A DNA stretch of 64,000 bases from Mycobacterium sp. AZCC_0083 (GCF_014202335.1 NZ_JACHGP010000006.1:248001-312000), one strand, 5' to 3'. Shown: positions 24,085-33,820, counted from the stretch's first letter. Translations and numbers: made by a program. Notes: a model not told the origin generated them from the sequence alone.

Positions 24085-25437
24085 TTAGGCCCCGAGCAGG
24101 GCCTGGCCGCACACCCGAATCGTGTTGCCAGTAACCGCGTTGGACGCCGGGCTGGCGAAGTAGGCGATGGCCTCGGCCACGTCGACCGGCAGACCACCCT
24201 GGAACAGCGAGTTGAGCCGTCGGCCCGCCTCTCGGGTGGCCAGCGGAATGGCCTCGGTCATCTTGGTCTCGATGAAGCCGGGGGCGATCGCGTTGATGGT
24301 GATGCCCTTCTCGGCCAACTCGGGCGCCAGCGCCTGCGTCATGCCGATCATGCCTGCCTTGGTGGCGGCGTAGTTGGTCTGACCACGGTTGCCCGCGATA
24401 CCCGCCATCGACGACAACCCGACGATGCGGCCACCCTCGCCGAGGACGCCGTCGGCCACCAGGCCCTGCGCGAGGCGTTGCGGGGCAAGCAGATTCACCG
24501 CGATGACCGAGTCCCAGCGGGCGTCGTCCATGTTGGCAAGCAGCTTGTCGCGGGTGATGCCAGCGTTGTTGACCAGAATGTCGGCCTTGCCCGAGTGATG
24601 CTCGGACAAGTGGGCAGCGATCTTCTCGACTGCATCGGGCGCCGTCACGTCGAGCGTCAGGGCCGTCCCACCGACCTTGGTCGCCGTCTCCGACAGCGCT
24701 TCGGCCGCTTGTTCCACGTCGATCAGCACCACCTTGGCGCCGTCGCGCGCGAACACCTTGGCGATCTCGGCGCCGATGCCCCGCGCCGCACCGGTGACCA
24801 GTGCGACCTTGCCGTCGAGCGGCTTGTCCCAATCCGCGGGCGGCACCGAATCGGCGGCACCGACGTAGAACACCTGCCCATCGACGTAGGCCGACTTCGC
24901 CGACAGCAGGAACCGCACGGTGGATTCCAACCCGGTGGCGGCGGGCTTCGCGTCAGGCGACACGTAGACCAGGCCGATCGTGGCGCCGCGCTGCAGCTCC
25001 TTGCCCAGTGAGCGGGTGAAGCCCTCGAGCGCGCGCTGCGCGATCCGCTCGTCGACGGTCGCGGCCTGCTCCGGGGTGGTGCCGACCACGACGATGCGGC
25101 CGCTGGCGCCGACGTTGCGCAACAGCGGGGTGAAGAACTCGTGCAGCGCCTTGAGGCCCTCGGGGGTGGTGATGCCGGTCGCGTCGAACAGCAGCCCGCC
25201 AAACGAATCGGCCCAGCGGCCGCCGAGGTTGTCGCCGACGAGCTGGTAGTCCTCGGCCAGCGCGGCGCGCAGCGGCTCGGCGATGCGGCCGTCGCCGCCG
25301 ATCAGCAGCGACCCGGCCAGCGGGGGATCGCCCGCCCGGTAACGACGCAGGTCCTGGGGCTGGGGTACGCCCAGTTGCCTGGCCAGGAAGGATCCCGGCC
25401 CGGAGTTGACGACTTGTGAGAACAGGTCGGTAGCCAC
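24085..25437 (-). CDS. fabG4: 3-oxoacyl reductase FabG4 (high-molecular-weight)
   Basis: NADH-dependent 3-ketoacyl-thioester reductase with two Rossmann domains. 450 residues from the GTG at 25437 ([10 protein letters not shown]), which has AAAGG eight bases upstream; a TTG five codons earlier is possible. The N-terminal flavodoxin-like domain lacks a working cofactor motif. The catalytic C-terminal domain has [20 protein letters not shown] near 212, [11 protein letters not shown], and the catalytic Ser, Tyr and Lys in [17 protein letters not shown] and AATKAG. Conserved opening [17 protein letters not shown]. Divergent from fadA2 with a shared palindrome between them; operon with htdX. Confidence 0.93.
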   Translation of the reverse strand: MATDLFSQVVNSGPGSFLARQLGVPQPQDLRRYRAGDPPLAGSLLIGGDGRIAEPLRAALAEDYQLVGDNLGGRWADSFGGLLFDATGITTPEGLKALHEFFTPLLRNVGASGRIVVVGTTPEQAATVDERIAQRALEGFTRSLGKELQRGATIGLVYVSPDAKPAATGLESTVRFLLSAKSAYVDGQVFYVGAADSVPPADWDKPLDGKVALVTGAARGIGAEIAKVFARDGAKVVLIDVEQAAEALSETATKVGGTALTLDVTAPDAVEKIAAHLSEHHSGKADILVNNAGITRDKLLANMDDARWDSVIAVNLLAPQRLAQGLVADGVLGEGGRIVGLSSMAGIAGNRGQTNYAATKAGMIGMTQALAPELAEKGITINAIAPGFIETKMTEAIPLATREAGRRLNSLFQGGLPVDVAEAIAYFASPASNAVTGNTIRVCGQALLGA

Positions 25438-25484
25438 TGCGTTGCCTTTCAAAGCGGATCGATACTCTTGTGTCGAATACCTAA

Positions 25485-25500
25485 CTTACTCCAGAGTAAG
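25485..25500. promoter_or_regulatory. palindromic operator between fabG4 and fadA2
   Basis: CTTACTC-CA-GAGTAAG, a perfect 7-bp dyad, in the 76-base divergent gap. The inner pattern TTAC-N6-GTAA also occurs in the fadE5 promoter at 33621-33638. It could set both directions at once. The regulator is unknown; TetR-type repressors commonly bind sites of this size. Confidence 0.5.
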
Positions 25501-25513
25501 AAGGGTGGGTAGT

Positions 25514-26836
25514 ATGACCCCTATGTCTGACAACAAGGCTGCCCGACGGGTAGCAATCCTCGGCGGAAACCGGATCCCGTTCGCCCGCTCGGACAGCGCC
25601 TACGCCAATGCGTCCAACCAGGACATGTTCACTGCGGCGCTGACCGGGCTCATCGATCGGTTCAACCTGAGCGGAGAGCGACTCGGTGCGGTGGTCGGCG
25701 GTGCCGTGCTCAAGCACAGCCGCGACTTCAACCTGATGCGCGAGTCCGTGCTCGGAACATCGCTCAACCCGCACACCCCGGCCTACGACCTGCAGCAGGC
25801 CTGCGGGACGGGCCTCCAGTCCACCATCGCCGTCGCCAACGGCATCGCCCTCGGTCAGTACGACTCGGGCGTCGCAGGCGGCGTTGACACCACCTCCGAT
25901 GCGCCCATCGCGTTCGGTGACGATCTGCGCCGCGTCCTGCTCGGGCTGCGGCGCGCGAAGTCGAACGTCGACCGGCTCAAGCTGGTCGGCAAGTTGCCCG
26001 CAGCGCTCGGCGTCGAGATCCCCACCAACGGCGAGCCGCGCACCGGTCTGTCGATGGGTGACCACGCCGCCATCACGGCCAAGAAGATGGGCGTCAAGCG
26101 CGTCGACCAGGACGAATTGGCCGCCGCCAGCCACCAGAACATGGCCGCCGCTTACGACCGCGGCTTCTTCGACGACCTCGTCACACCGTTCCTCGGGCTG
26201 TACCGCGACAATAACCTCAGGGCCGACTCCACCCCAGAAAAGTTGGGGAAGTTGCGACCCGTGTTCGGCGTGAAGAACGGCGACGCCACGATGACCGCGG
26301 GCAACTCGACGCCGCTGACCGATGGCGCTTCGGTGGCGTTGCTCTCGACCGAGGAGTGGGCCGCCGAGCGCAAACTGCCGGTGCTTGCCTACTTCGTCGA
26401 CGGCGAGACCGCGGCGGTGGACTACGTCAACGGTGACGACGGGCTCCTGATGGCGCCGACCTACGCGGTGCCCCGTCTGCTGGCCCGCAACGGCCTGACC
26501 CTTCAGGACTTCGACTACTACGAGATCCACGAGGCGTTCGCGTCGGTGGTGCTGGCGACGCTAGCGGCGTGGGAGTCCGAGGAGTACTGCAAGGAGCGCC
26601 TCGGCCTGGACAGTGCACTGGGCAGCATCGACAGGGCCAAGCTCAACGTCAACGGATCGTCGCTTGCGGCCGGGCACCCGTTCGCCGCGACCGGCGGCCG
26701 GATCGTGGCTCAGCTGGCCAAGCAGTTGGCGGAGAAGAAGGCTCGCTCGGATGGGGACGTGGCACGCCCAGTGCGTGGCCTGATCTCCATCTGCGCAGCT
26801 GGCGGCCAGGGCGTCACGGCCATTCTCGAGGCCTAG
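25514..26836 (+). CDS. fadA2: acetyl-CoA acetyltransferase FadA2 (thiolase)
   Basis: Thiolase of fatty-acid beta-oxidation, 440 residues, the same length as Rv0243. Starts at ATG 25514 (MTPMSDNKAARRVAILG); the second ATG at 25523 is possible. Catalytic Cys in YDLQQACGTGLQST near residue 97, His in YYEIHEAFASV, the GHPFAATGGR stretch, and the second Cys in LISICAAGGQG near the end. Divergent from fabG4-htdX and followed by a hairpin terminator. Confidence 0.93.
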   Translation: MTPMSDNKAARRVAILGGNRIPFARSDSAYANASNQDMFTAALTGLIDRFNLSGERLGAVVGGAVLKHSRDFNLMRESVLGTSLNPHTPAYDLQQACGTGLQSTIAVANGIALGQYDSGVAGGVDTTSDAPIAFGDDLRRVLLGLRRAKSNVDRLKLVGKLPAALGVEIPTNGEPRTGLSMGDHAAITAKKMGVKRVDQDELAAASHQNMAAAYDRGFFDDLVTPFLGLYRDNNLRADSTPEKLGKLRPVFGVKNGDATMTAGNSTPLTDGASVALLSTEEWAAERKLPVLAYFVDGETAAVDYVNGDDGLLMAPTYAVPRLLARNGLTLQDFDYYEIHEAFASVVLATLAAWESEEYCKERLGLDSALGSIDRAKLNVNGSSLAAGHPFAATGGRIVAQLAKQLAEKKARSDGDVARPVRGLISICAAGGQGVTAILEA

Positions 26837-26895
26837 AAAGAAAGTTTGCGATCGGTGTAACGCCCCGGCAGGGGGCGCCGATGAAGTGTGTAGCT

Positions 26896-26945
26896 CCGTG
26901 TTGCCGTCTGACCCCCCGACCCGACGGCAACACGGGGCACTTACT
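26896..26945 (+). terminator. hairpin between convergent fadA2 and transporter
   Basis: Arms CCGTGTTGCCGTC (26896-26908) and GACGGCAACACGG (26933-26945), 13 bp perfect, with a loop of 24 bases rich in C. It is symmetrical between two convergent genes and followed by ACTTACTTTTC on the plus strand, so it may serve both. Confidence 0.65.
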
Positions 26946-26953
26946 TTTCCCGG

Positions 26954-28084
26954 CTAGCCCGCAGCCGGTTGATCCTTCGTGGCCTTGACCGGACCCGAGC
27001 TCGCAGGCGGCTGGAACAGGCTGCCAGCCAGACTGCCGCGCGCGGTCCGGACCGCGACCAAGCCCCAGGTGCCCAGCAGCCCGGCATAGGCGATCACGGC
27101 CGCGATCCGGAACGCGGGCAACCCCGTGTGGATGGCCAGCTGGGTGGTCCCAGTGACGAAGGTCCCCACCGGGAACGTCAGGCTCCACCAGGTCAGTGCA
27201 AACGGCATGCCTCGTCGGAGCGTGCGCACCGTCAAAGAGGTGGCCAGTGCGATCCACAGCACGCTGAAGCCCCACACCGGGACGCCGAACAGGATCGCGA
27301 AGATGCTCATGCCCTCAGCGAGCCCCGTGAGGTCCGTCGGTAGGGCAATGGCGGCGTTCGTCCCGAGCAGTCCCGCGACGGTCATGCCCTGGCCCAGCGG
27401 GCCAAGCACGATCCACAGCGTGGGCACCCTGGCCGTGCCGGACGTTCCGTAGTGCGCCAACCTGCTCCAGATCATCGAGATGATGATCAGCGCCGCGATC
27501 AGCGACAGCCCGAACATCGCGTAGCAGCCGTAGAGCATGGTTGTGCGCCCCGTACCGGGTGCCATGTGCGGGATCAGCAGGGCACCTGCCGCAGCCGACA
27601 CCATCGGCGGCACCACCGGCATCAGCCAGCCGCCGAAGGCCGCATCGGGTGCGACGTTCAACTCGGTGAACATCAGATACGGAATGGTCAGGGCGGTGAA
27701 GAGGCCGCCGACGGTGCCCGCCGTCCAGAGCACCCAGTCGATGTCGACGGCGAGGCGCGCGCCGATCAGATCCTTGCCGACGAGGATCGCCCCTGACCCG
27801 ACGGTCAGCAGCGCCATCGGCGCCGCTCCGTAGAAGTGGGCCATCTGCGGGTTGTGCGCGTGGCTGCGGGCCACTGTCGGGTGCCGGAACCACTGAGCGG
27901 TCACCGCGATGACGAGGATCACCAGCAGTACCGCCGCGACCACCCAGACGACCCGGGAAAACACGTGCAATCCGGGTATCCGCATCGGCAGCGTCGCCCC
28001 TGCCGTCGCGACGATCCCGGTGCCCATCACCGACGCGAACCAGTTCGGGCCGAAGTTCCCAAGCCGGGTCTGAGTGGTCGTCAT
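26954..28084 (-). CDS. TDT/SLAC1-family transporter (TehA-like)
   Basis: 376 residues with about ten hydrophobic helices, starting MTTTQTRLGNFGPNWFASVM. The opening GPNWFASVMGTGIVATAGA and the repeat of paired helices are characteristic of the tellurite-resistance/dicarboxylate transporter family (TehA, Mae1, SLAC1), which are anion channels or exporters. The C-terminal tail is short and polar. No operon partner: convergent with fadA2 and divergent from the LLM oxidoreductase, 42 bases away. Exported anion unknown. Confidence 0.82.
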   Translation of the reverse strand: MTTTQTRLGNFGPNWFASVMGTGIVATAGATLPMRIPGLHVFSRVVWVVAAVLLVILVIAVTAQWFRHPTVARSHAHNPQMAHFYGAAPMALLTVGSGAILVGKDLIGARLAVDIDWVLWTAGTVGGLFTALTIPYLMFTELNVAPDAAFGGWLMPVVPPMVSAAAGALLIPHMAPGTGRTTMLYGCYAMFGLSLIAALIIISMIWSRLAHYGTSGTARVPTLWIVLGPLGQGMTVAGLLGTNAAIALPTDLTGLAEGMSIFAILFGVPVWGFSVLWIALATSLTVRTLRRGMPFALTWWSLTFPVGTFVTGTTQLAIHTGLPAFRIAAVIAYAGLLGTWGLVAVRTARGSLAGSLFQPPASSGPVKATKDQPAAG

Positions 28085-28126
28085 CGCCGCTCATCGTTAC
28101 ACGGACGGACGTGCTTCGATGGAGCC

Positions 28127-29047
28127 ATGCGAATCAGCATCAACCTTGCCAGCGCTGTCGGTGCATCGCCGATCGACTCCACGGTGGAAGCCCTTGCCAA
28201 ATTGCGCGACGAGGGTTTCCGGCGGGTCTGGATGGCTCAGATGCCGTTCGACGGCGACCTCCTGACCGTGTTGGCCGTGGCCCTGCGCGAGGTCGACACC
28301 GTCGAGGTGGGCTCCGCGGTGCTACCGATCCAGAACCAGCACCCGATGCTGCTCGCCCAGCGCGCCCTGACGCTGAACAAGATCGCGGGCGGCCGGTTCC
28401 TTCTTGGCCTCGGCATGACACATCAGGCGGTCACCGAGGCAATGTGGGGAATCCCCTACGACAAGTCGTTGCGCCGCATGCGCGAATACCTCGATGCGCT
28501 CCAGCCGCTGCTGGCCGGGGAGCCGGTCAACGCGGTCGGTGAGACGGTGACGGCGCGTGGGGCGCTTCAGATCACCGACGCCCCGACACCCGACGTTTAC
28601 CTCGCCGCGCTCGGGCCTCAGATGCTGAAGGTGGCGGGCAGGCGCACGGCCGGTACGTTGACGTGGATGTGCGGACCCAAGACGTTGGGTGAGCACATCG
28701 GGCCGACGATTCGCGCTGCGGCCGCAGAGGCAGGACGGCCGGAGGATGCGGTTGCGGTGGTGGCGGGGCTGCCGATCTGCGTCACCGACGATGTCGACGG
28801 CGCACGAGCGCAGGCCGCCGAGCAGTTCGCGTTGTACGGAACGCTGCCCGCCTATCGCGCGATGCTCGACCGGGAGGGCTACGCGAACCCCGAGGACGCA
28901 GCGATCATCGGCGACGAGAAGACCGTGTCCGAGCGCCTCGACGAATTGGGTGCGCTCGGTGTCGACGAGTTCTCCGCCGTGGTCTTCGATGCATCCCCTG
29001 AGGTGCGCGAACGCACCCGCGCCCTGCTGCTCTCGAAGGACTCCTGA
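28127..29047 (+). CDS. LLM-class (F420-dependent) oxidoreductase
   Basis: Luciferase-like barrel protein, 306 residues from ATG 28127 (MRISINLASAVG), preceded by GGAG. Family pattern: WMAQMPFDGDLLTVLAVALR, VEVGSAVLPIQNQHPMLLAQ, KIAGGRFLLGLGMTHQAV and RRMREYLDALQPLL. These match the mycobacterial F420-dependent group more than FMN-type monooxygenases, but the cofactor is inferred. Substrate unknown. Single gene, divergent from the TDT transporter. Confidence 0.82.
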   Translation: MRISINLASAVGASPIDSTVEALAKLRDEGFRRVWMAQMPFDGDLLTVLAVALREVDTVEVGSAVLPIQNQHPMLLAQRALTLNKIAGGRFLLGLGMTHQAVTEAMWGIPYDKSLRRMREYLDALQPLLAGEPVNAVGETVTARGALQITDAPTPDVYLAALGPQMLKVAGRRTAGTLTWMCGPKTLGEHIGPTIRAAAAEAGRPEDAVAVVAGLPICVTDDVDGARAQAAEQFALYGTLPAYRAMLDREGYANPEDAAIIGDEKTVSERLDELGALGVDEFSAVVFDASPEVRERTRALLLSKDS

Positions 29048-29217
29048 GCGCCCAAAATTTCTTCTGGTATGACCGCAGTCACAGGCGTACGATCGATCGC
29101 ACGACGGGTTCGGGAGTGACCAGTCCGAAGTGCCGGCCAAGAGGCGAAAGCCGGACGCGCGAGAACTAATGTGACGCCCTCATGTGTCCTCCCGAACCCG
29201 CCTTCATGTCTTCATCT

Positions 29218-29256
29218 GGTGTAGCTAGCCACACCAGTCATTCGCCGGGCTACACC
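29218..29256. promoter_or_regulatory. inverted repeat before the two-component operon
   Basis: GGTGTAGC (29218-29225) and GCTACACC (29249-29256), 8 bp perfect with 23 bases between; inside it CTGGTGT/ACACCAG (29216-29222 and 29231-29237) gives a second dyad. All lie 30-70 bases before the kinase start at 29286. NarL-type regulators bind short inverted heptamers, so this may be the autoregulatory site. The remaining part of 29048-29285 holds no gene I can support. Confidence 0.35.
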
Positions 29257-29285
29257 ATGGATCGTGGGTACGACGGCGGGCCACG

Positions 29286-30575
29286 ATGGGACACGTGACC
29301 ATTACCGCCGCGCCGCCCACCGAATTCGATTGGACCAACACGCTGCGCACCCCGCTGCGCAAGCCGGCGTGGCAGACCTACCTGTACTTCCTGCTGATCA
29401 GCGTCCTCGCGATCGTCGGGGTCGTCTTCCTCTTCTGCGTCGGTCTCGCGTCTGGACTGCTGATGGTCACACTCGTCGGCATACCCCTGCTGGCATTGGT
29501 GGTGCTGAGCGGCCGGGCGTGGAACCGGTTGTACCGTTCGCTCGCCCGGCTGACGGGAACCGAGATCGATGCCCCGCCGCCGTTCGTCCGGCCTGCCGGC
29601 CGATTGCAGTCGGTGGTGGCCGCCCTGACCGATGCCGTGGGGTGGCGCAGCCTTGGATTCCTCGCACTGCACTCCGTGCTGATGACCCCGATCGGCTACG
29701 TCGTCATCGTCGGTGTCGCGATGTCGGCGGTGCTGGTGACATCGCCCGTCGTGTGGTTGATCTCAGACGAGCCGTTCGTCACCCTTGGCGAGCCCGTTGA
29801 CTCGCTGGGTGGCTACCTGCTGCTCTCGATCGGCGGTGTCGTCGCGCTGTACCTGCTGGGTTGGGTGATGTGGGGTCTCAGTCGCGGCCACGTGTGGCTG
29901 GCCAATGCGCTGTTGGGTCCGACCGACCGCGAGCGTCGCATGGTGCAGCTGGAAAGGGCTCGCGCCGATGCCGTCGACGATTCCGCAGCCACCTTGCGCC
30001 GCGTGGAACGCGACCTGCACGACGGCACCCAGGCCCGGCTGATCACCGTGGCGATGGCGCTGGCGCGCGCCGAGGAGCAACTCGCGACGTCATCCGATGC
30101 GCCCCTGGCCCGCGAACTGGTGTCCGGCGCACTGGCCAACACCAAGGACACGTTGGTCGAGCTGCGTGACCTGGTTCGCGGAATCCGGCCGCCCGCACTC
30201 GATCTCGGCCTGGGACCGGCGATCCAGACCCTTGCGGCGCGCAACCCGATCCCCGTCGATGTTGCCGTCGACCTTCCGGCGCGACCGTCGATCGGCGTCG
30301 AGACCATGGCCTACTTCTGCGTGGCAGAACTGCTGGCCAACGCGTCGCGGCACTCCGGTGCCAGCCAGATCGCCGTGCGGATCGGCGGCGACACCGCCGA
30401 GCTGCGAATCACCGTGGAGGACAATGGCTCCGGCGGCGCACAGGTGGGCAACGGATCCGGGCTGATCGGCTTGCGGGACCGGCTCGCCATGCTCGACGGT
30501 CGGTTGGAGATCGACAGCCCGGCGGGCGGCCCAACCGTGGTGACCGTCGTGGTGCCGCCGGGTGCCGGCCAGTGA
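29286..30575 (+). CDS. sensor histidine kinase (NarX/DesK-type)
   Basis: 429 residues. Four hydrophobic segments lie in the first 210 residues (for example LYFLLISVLAIVGVVFLFCV and SIGGVVALYLLGWVMW) with no large outer domain, so sensing is probably within the membrane. Then comes the HisKA_3 dimer helix with the phospho-accepting His in RRVERDLHDGTQARLITVAM (near residue 242), and a GHKL ATPase with N box ELLANASRHSG, G1 EDNGSGGAQ and G2 SGLIGLRDRLAML. The stop overlaps the response regulator start (GTGA). The signal cannot be read. Confidence 0.87.
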   Translation: MGHVTITAAPPTEFDWTNTLRTPLRKPAWQTYLYFLLISVLAIVGVVFLFCVGLASGLLMVTLVGIPLLALVVLSGRAWNRLYRSLARLTGTEIDAPPPFVRPAGRLQSVVAALTDAVGWRSLGFLALHSVLMTPIGYVVIVGVAMSAVLVTSPVVWLISDEPFVTLGEPVDSLGGYLLLSIGGVVALYLLGWVMWGLSRGHVWLANALLGPTDRERRMVQLERARADAVDDSAATLRRVERDLHDGTQARLITVAMALARAEEQLATSSDAPLARELVSGALANTKDTLVELRDLVRGIRPPALDLGLGPAIQTLAARNPIPVDVAVDLPARPSIGVETMAYFCVAELLANASRHSGASQIAVRIGGDTAELRITVEDNGSGGAQVGNGSGLIGLRDRLAMLDGRLEIDSPAGGPTVVTVVVPPGAGQ

Positions 30576-31219
30576 CACGCCTCGTCATCGCGGAGGACAG
30601 TGCCATCCTGCGCGAAGGGCTGGTGCAACTGCTCGTCGAACGGGGCCACGAGGTGGTCGCGAACGTCGGCACCGCAGGCGAATTGATCGACGCAGTGGCC
30701 GAATTCGCGCCCGAGGTGGTCATCGTCGACATCCGCATGCCACCGAGCTTCACCGACGAGGGCTTGGTGGCTGCGGTGTCGCTCCGCCGGTCGCATCCCG
30801 ACGTCGGCGTGCTGGTGTTCTCCCAGTGGGTGGAGACCCGGTACGCCACCGAGCTGCTGGCCAACCAGCCGGAAGGCGTTGGCTACCTGCTGAAGGACCG
30901 GGTGACCGACATCGGCGAGTTCGACGCCGCAGTGCGCCGCGTCGCGGCGGGTGGCACCGCGCTGGACCCCGAGGTGGTGCGCCAGCTGATGGGCAGCCGC
31001 AGCAAGTCCGCCAGCTTGGACCGGTTGACCCCGCGCGAACACGAGGTGCTGTCGTTGATGGCCGAAGGTCATTCCAACAGCGCGCTGGCGCAACATCTTT
31101 CGATCACCGAGCGTGCGGTCGAGAAGCACGTCTCGGCCATCTTCGCCAAGCTGGACCTGCCACCGTCGCAGGCCCATCACCGCCGCGTGCTCGCGGTGGT
31201 GACGTACCTCGACTCTTGA
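30572..31219 (+). CDS. NarL/LuxR-family response regulator
   Basis: 215 residues from the GTG overlapping the kinase stop. Receiver domain: acidic pair in VIAEDSAILRE, phospho-accepting Asp in EVVIVDIRMPPS (near residue 53), switch Ser/Thr region LVFSQW and Lys in YLLKDRV. C-terminal LuxR helix-turn-helix: LTPREHEVLSLMAEGHSNSA then ITERAVEKHVSAIFAKL. Partner of the kinase upstream. Targets unknown; the dyad at 29218 is a candidate. Confidence 0.88.
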   Translation: MTRLVIAEDSAILREGLVQLLVERGHEVVANVGTAGELIDAVAEFAPEVVIVDIRMPPSFTDEGLVAAVSLRRSHPDVGVLVFSQWVETRYATELLANQPEGVGYLLKDRVTDIGEFDAAVRRVAAGGTALDPEVVRQLMGSRSKSASLDRLTPREHEVLSLMAEGHSNSALAQHLSITERAVEKHVSAIFAKLDLPPSQAHHRRVLAVVTYLDS

Positions 31220-31248
31220 CCGTCAATGCGTGCGTGAATACTGTCCCG

Positions 31249-31689
31249 GTGGCAATTTCCAAGACAGAATCGCACGTGTATCCGGGTAACTACGACAACG
31301 TCTTTCGCGCAGTGTGCGATACCGCGCAGGCCGAGGCGATGACGGTGAGCGTTGCTGATCCTGGCTCGGGCTTCGTCAAGATGTCGTCCGGCGCGAACCT
31401 GGCGACCTGGGGTGAGAACCTCGAGGTCAGGCTCCGGGCGGTCGCTGCCGACGCCGTCGAGGTCACCGTCACGTCGGCCCTGAAGTTCGGCCTCGTCGAC
31501 TGGGGCAAGAACTCCACGAATGTCGAACGGGTGTTCCGCCGCCTCTCGGAGCGTCTCGCCGCCCCGTCCGGGCCTACCGGCTCTTGGCAGCGCGACCCGT
31601 CGGGGCGCCACCAGCTGCGCTGGTGGGACGGCGGCCGATGGACCGAGAACGTCAGCGACGGCGGCAGGCCAGGAGTCGACGCCCTCTGA
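31249..31689 (+). CDS. hypothetical protein with C-terminal DUF2510-like segment
   Basis: 146 residues from the GTG at 31249 (VAISKTESHVYPG); TTG at 31216, overlapping the regulator stop, and GTG at 31234 are alternatives. The first 105 residues look like a small alpha/beta domain (NYDNVFRAVCDTAQAEAMTV, LEVRLRAVAADAVEVTVTSA) of the type seen in SRPBCC-less hypothetical lipid-binding proteins; I do not recognise it firmly. The end, GSWQRDPSGRHQLRWWDGGR WTENVSDGG, is the Trp-rich DUF2510 motif common in actinobacterial membrane-associated proteins. It follows the two-component genes by 29 bases and may share their transcript, ending at the strong terminator just after it. Confidence 0.6.
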   Translation: MAISKTESHVYPGNYDNVFRAVCDTAQAEAMTVSVADPGSGFVKMSSGANLATWGENLEVRLRAVAADAVEVTVTSALKFGLVDWGKNSTNVERVFRRLSERLAAPSGPTGSWQRDPSGRHQLRWWDGGRWTENVSDGGRPGVDAL

Positions 31690-31693
31690 ACCG

Positions 31694-31726
31694 CAAAATG
31701 CCCCCGGGGTCTGCGGGGGCATTTTG
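31694..31726 (+). terminator. strong Rho-independent-like terminator
   Basis: CAAAATGCCCCC (31694-31705) and GGGGGCATTTTG (31715-31726): a perfect 12-bp stem with a 9-base loop. AT pairs at the base give A and T tracts on either strand, so it can stop both the plus-strand two-component transcript and the convergent fadE5 transcript. Confidence 0.8.
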
Positions 31727-31738
31727 GTTCGAGATGGT

Positions 31739-33574
31739 TTAGAAGGACGCCTCGTCCAGCTCCATCACTTCGTTGTCGATGGTGTCGATCACCAGGCGGG
31801 TGCTGGTCAGCAGCGGCAGGAAGTTCTTCGCGAAGAACGACGCCGTTGCGATCTTGCCGTCGTAGAAGTTGCGGTCATCGCCGGTTGCGCCGTTGTCGAG
31901 CGCTGCGATGGCCACGGCCGACTGCTCAAGCAGGAGCCAGCCGAGAACCAGGTCGCCGACGCTCATCAGGAAGCGCACCGAGCCAAGGCCCACCTTGTAG
32001 ATGTTCGCCGCATCCTCCTGCGCCGACATCAGGTAGCCGGTCAGCGTCGCCGCCATGCCCTGCACGTCTGCCAGCGCGGTCGCCAGCAGCTCGCGCTCGG
32101 CCTTCAGCCGGCCGTTGCCCGATTCGTTCTTGATGAACTGCTCGATCTGGCCCGCTACGTAGGCAAGGGCAACACCCTTGTCGCGCACGATCTTCCGGAA
32201 GAAGAAGTCCTGCGCCTGGATGGCCGTGGTGCCCTCGTAGAGCGAGTCGATCTTCGCGTCGCGGATGTACTGCTCGATCGGGTAGTCCTGCAGGAAGCCG
32301 GAGCCACCGTAGGTCTGCAGGCTCTCGGTGAGCTTCGCGTAGGCCTGCTCGGAGCCGACACCCTTGACGACGGGCAGCAGCAGATCGTTGACCTTGACGG
32401 CCAGGTCGGCGTCAATGCCGTGCACGGCCTTGGCAACCTCGGGGTCCTGGAACGTCGCGGTGTAGATGTACAGCGCGCGCAGACCCTCGGCGTAGGACTT
32501 CTGGGTCAGCAGGCTGCGACGCACGTCGGGGTGATGCGTGATGGTCACGCGGGGTGCGGCCTTGTCGGTCATCTGCGTGAGGTCAGCACCCTGGACGCGG
32601 TTCTTGGCGTAGTCCAGCGCGTTAAGGTATCCGGTCGACAGGGTCGCGATCGCCTTGGTGCCCACCATCATTCGGGCTTGCTCGATGACGTCGAACATCT
32701 GCGCGATGCCTTCGTGAACCTCGCCGACCAGCCACCCGACGGCGGGCTTGTCGTGCTGGCCGAGCGAGAGCTCGCAGGTCGTGGAGACCTTGAGCCCCAT
32801 CTTGTGCTCGACGTTGGTGACGTAGACGCCGTTGCGCTCGCCGGGCTCGCCCGTCTCGAAGTCGAAGAGGAACTTCGGTACGAAGAACAGCGAGAGACCC
32901 TTGGTGCCGGGGCCTGCGCCCTCGGGGCGGGCCAGCACCAGGTGGAAGATGTTCTCGAAGAGGTCGCCGGAGTCACCCGAGGTGATGAAGCGCTTCACGC
33001 CGTCGATGTGCCAGGAGCCGTCGTCCTGCTTGACGGCCTTGGTGCGGCCAGCGCCGACGTCGGAGCCTGCGTCGGGCTCGGTCAGCACCATGGTGGAGCC
33101 CCAGCCGCGCTCGGCGGCCAGCACGGCCCACTTCTTCTGCTCCTCGGTGGCGAGGTGGTAGAAGATGTTCGCGAATCCGGCGCCGCCTGCATACATCCAG
33201 ACAGCCGGGTTGGCGCCGAGGATGTGCTCGTTGAGCGCCCACATCAGTGCCTTGGGCGTTGGCGTGCCGCCAAGCGCCTCGTCGAGACCGACCCGGTCCC
33301 AACCGGCGTCGAGCACGGCGCGCACAGACTTCTTGAAGGCCTCGGGCAGCGTCACCGAGAAAGTGTTGGGGTCGTAGACCGGGGGGTTGCGGTCACCTTC
33401 GGCGAATGATTCGGCGATCGGGCCTGCGGCCAGCCGGCTCATCTCCTCGAGCATCTCGCGAGCGGTGTCGATGTCGAGGTCGCTGAACTGACCTTCGCCG
33501 AGCGCCTTGTCGATGCCGAATACCTCGAACAGGTTGAACACCTGGTCACGGACGTTGCTCTTGTAATGGCTCAC
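31739..33574 (-). CDS. fadE5: acyl-CoA dehydrogenase FadE5
   Basis: FAD enzyme for the first step of beta-oxidation with broad chain-length use. 611 residues, the length of Rv0244c, starting at the GTG at 33574 ([20 protein letters not shown]) with GAGGAG just before. Features: FAD-binding loop [30 protein letters not shown], and the catalytic Glu in [20 protein letters not shown] near residue 447. An additional C-terminal helical domain of about 130 residues is typical of this large subfamily. In M. smegmatis it lies at the edge of the glycopeptidolipid genes and beside the TPP locus; here only the TPP locus follows. Confidence 0.93.
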   Translation of the reverse strand: MSHYKSNVRDQVFNLFEVFGIDKALGEGQFSDLDIDTAREMLEEMSRLAAGPIAESFAEGDRNPPVYDPNTFSVTLPEAFKKSVRAVLDAGWDRVGLDEALGGTPTPKALMWALNEHILGANPAVWMYAGGAGFANIFYHLATEEQKKWAVLAAERGWGSTMVLTEPDAGSDVGAGRTKAVKQDDGSWHIDGVKRFITSGDSGDLFENIFHLVLARPEGAGPGTKGLSLFFVPKFLFDFETGEPGERNGVYVTNVEHKMGLKVSTTCELSLGQHDKPAVGWLVGEVHEGIAQMFDVIEQARMMVGTKAIATLSTGYLNALDYAKNRVQGADLTQMTDKAAPRVTITHHPDVRRSLLTQKSYAEGLRALYIYTATFQDPEVAKAVHGIDADLAVKVNDLLLPVVKGVGSEQAYAKLTESLQTYGGSGFLQDYPIEQYIRDAKIDSLYEGTTAIQAQDFFFRKIVRDKGVALAYVAGQIEQFIKNESGNGRLKAERELLATALADVQGMAATLTGYLMSAQEDAANIYKVGLGSVRFLMSVGDLVLGWLLLEQSAVAIAALDNGATGDDRNFYDGKIATASFFAKNFLPLLTSTRLVIDTIDNEVMELDEASF

Positions 33575-33620
33575 GATGTCTCCTCGATGAGATTCCGTCT
33601 GCGGTTGGGTACTCACGATA

Positions 33621-33638
33621 AGTTACCCACCAGTAACT
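33621..33638. promoter_or_regulatory. palindromic operator upstream of fadE5
   Basis: AGTTAC-CCACCA-GTAACT, 6-bp perfect arms, 47 bases before the fadE5 start. Aligned with the fabG4/fadA2 site it gives the common form TTAC-Y-C-N3-AGTAA. Another short dyad, ACCGTTCGGT, is at 33651-33660, next to CGGTAACTTC. The rest of 33575-33820 must also hold the promoter of the plus-strand dehydrogenase at 33821. Confidence 0.5.
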
Positions 33639-33820
33639 GCGGCCAACTATACCGTTCGGTAACTTCAACGCAAAGCCCCTTCGAGCAAATTTCTGCCAGC
33701 TAAGTAACCCAGTGGTTGATTGGGTCCCACTGGTACCAACAAAATAGCTCTGACCTGCGACTTCGTCGGATTGTGATATCGGCCACGAGAACCTGTGAGT
33801 CGGCCGATAGGGTGTCTCGA

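Noticed and set aside
31520..33409. 629-codon plus-strand frame opposite fadE5
   Set aside because: Lies wholly antisense to a conserved FadE5; Val/Leu/Gly/Arg low-complexity product with no domain.
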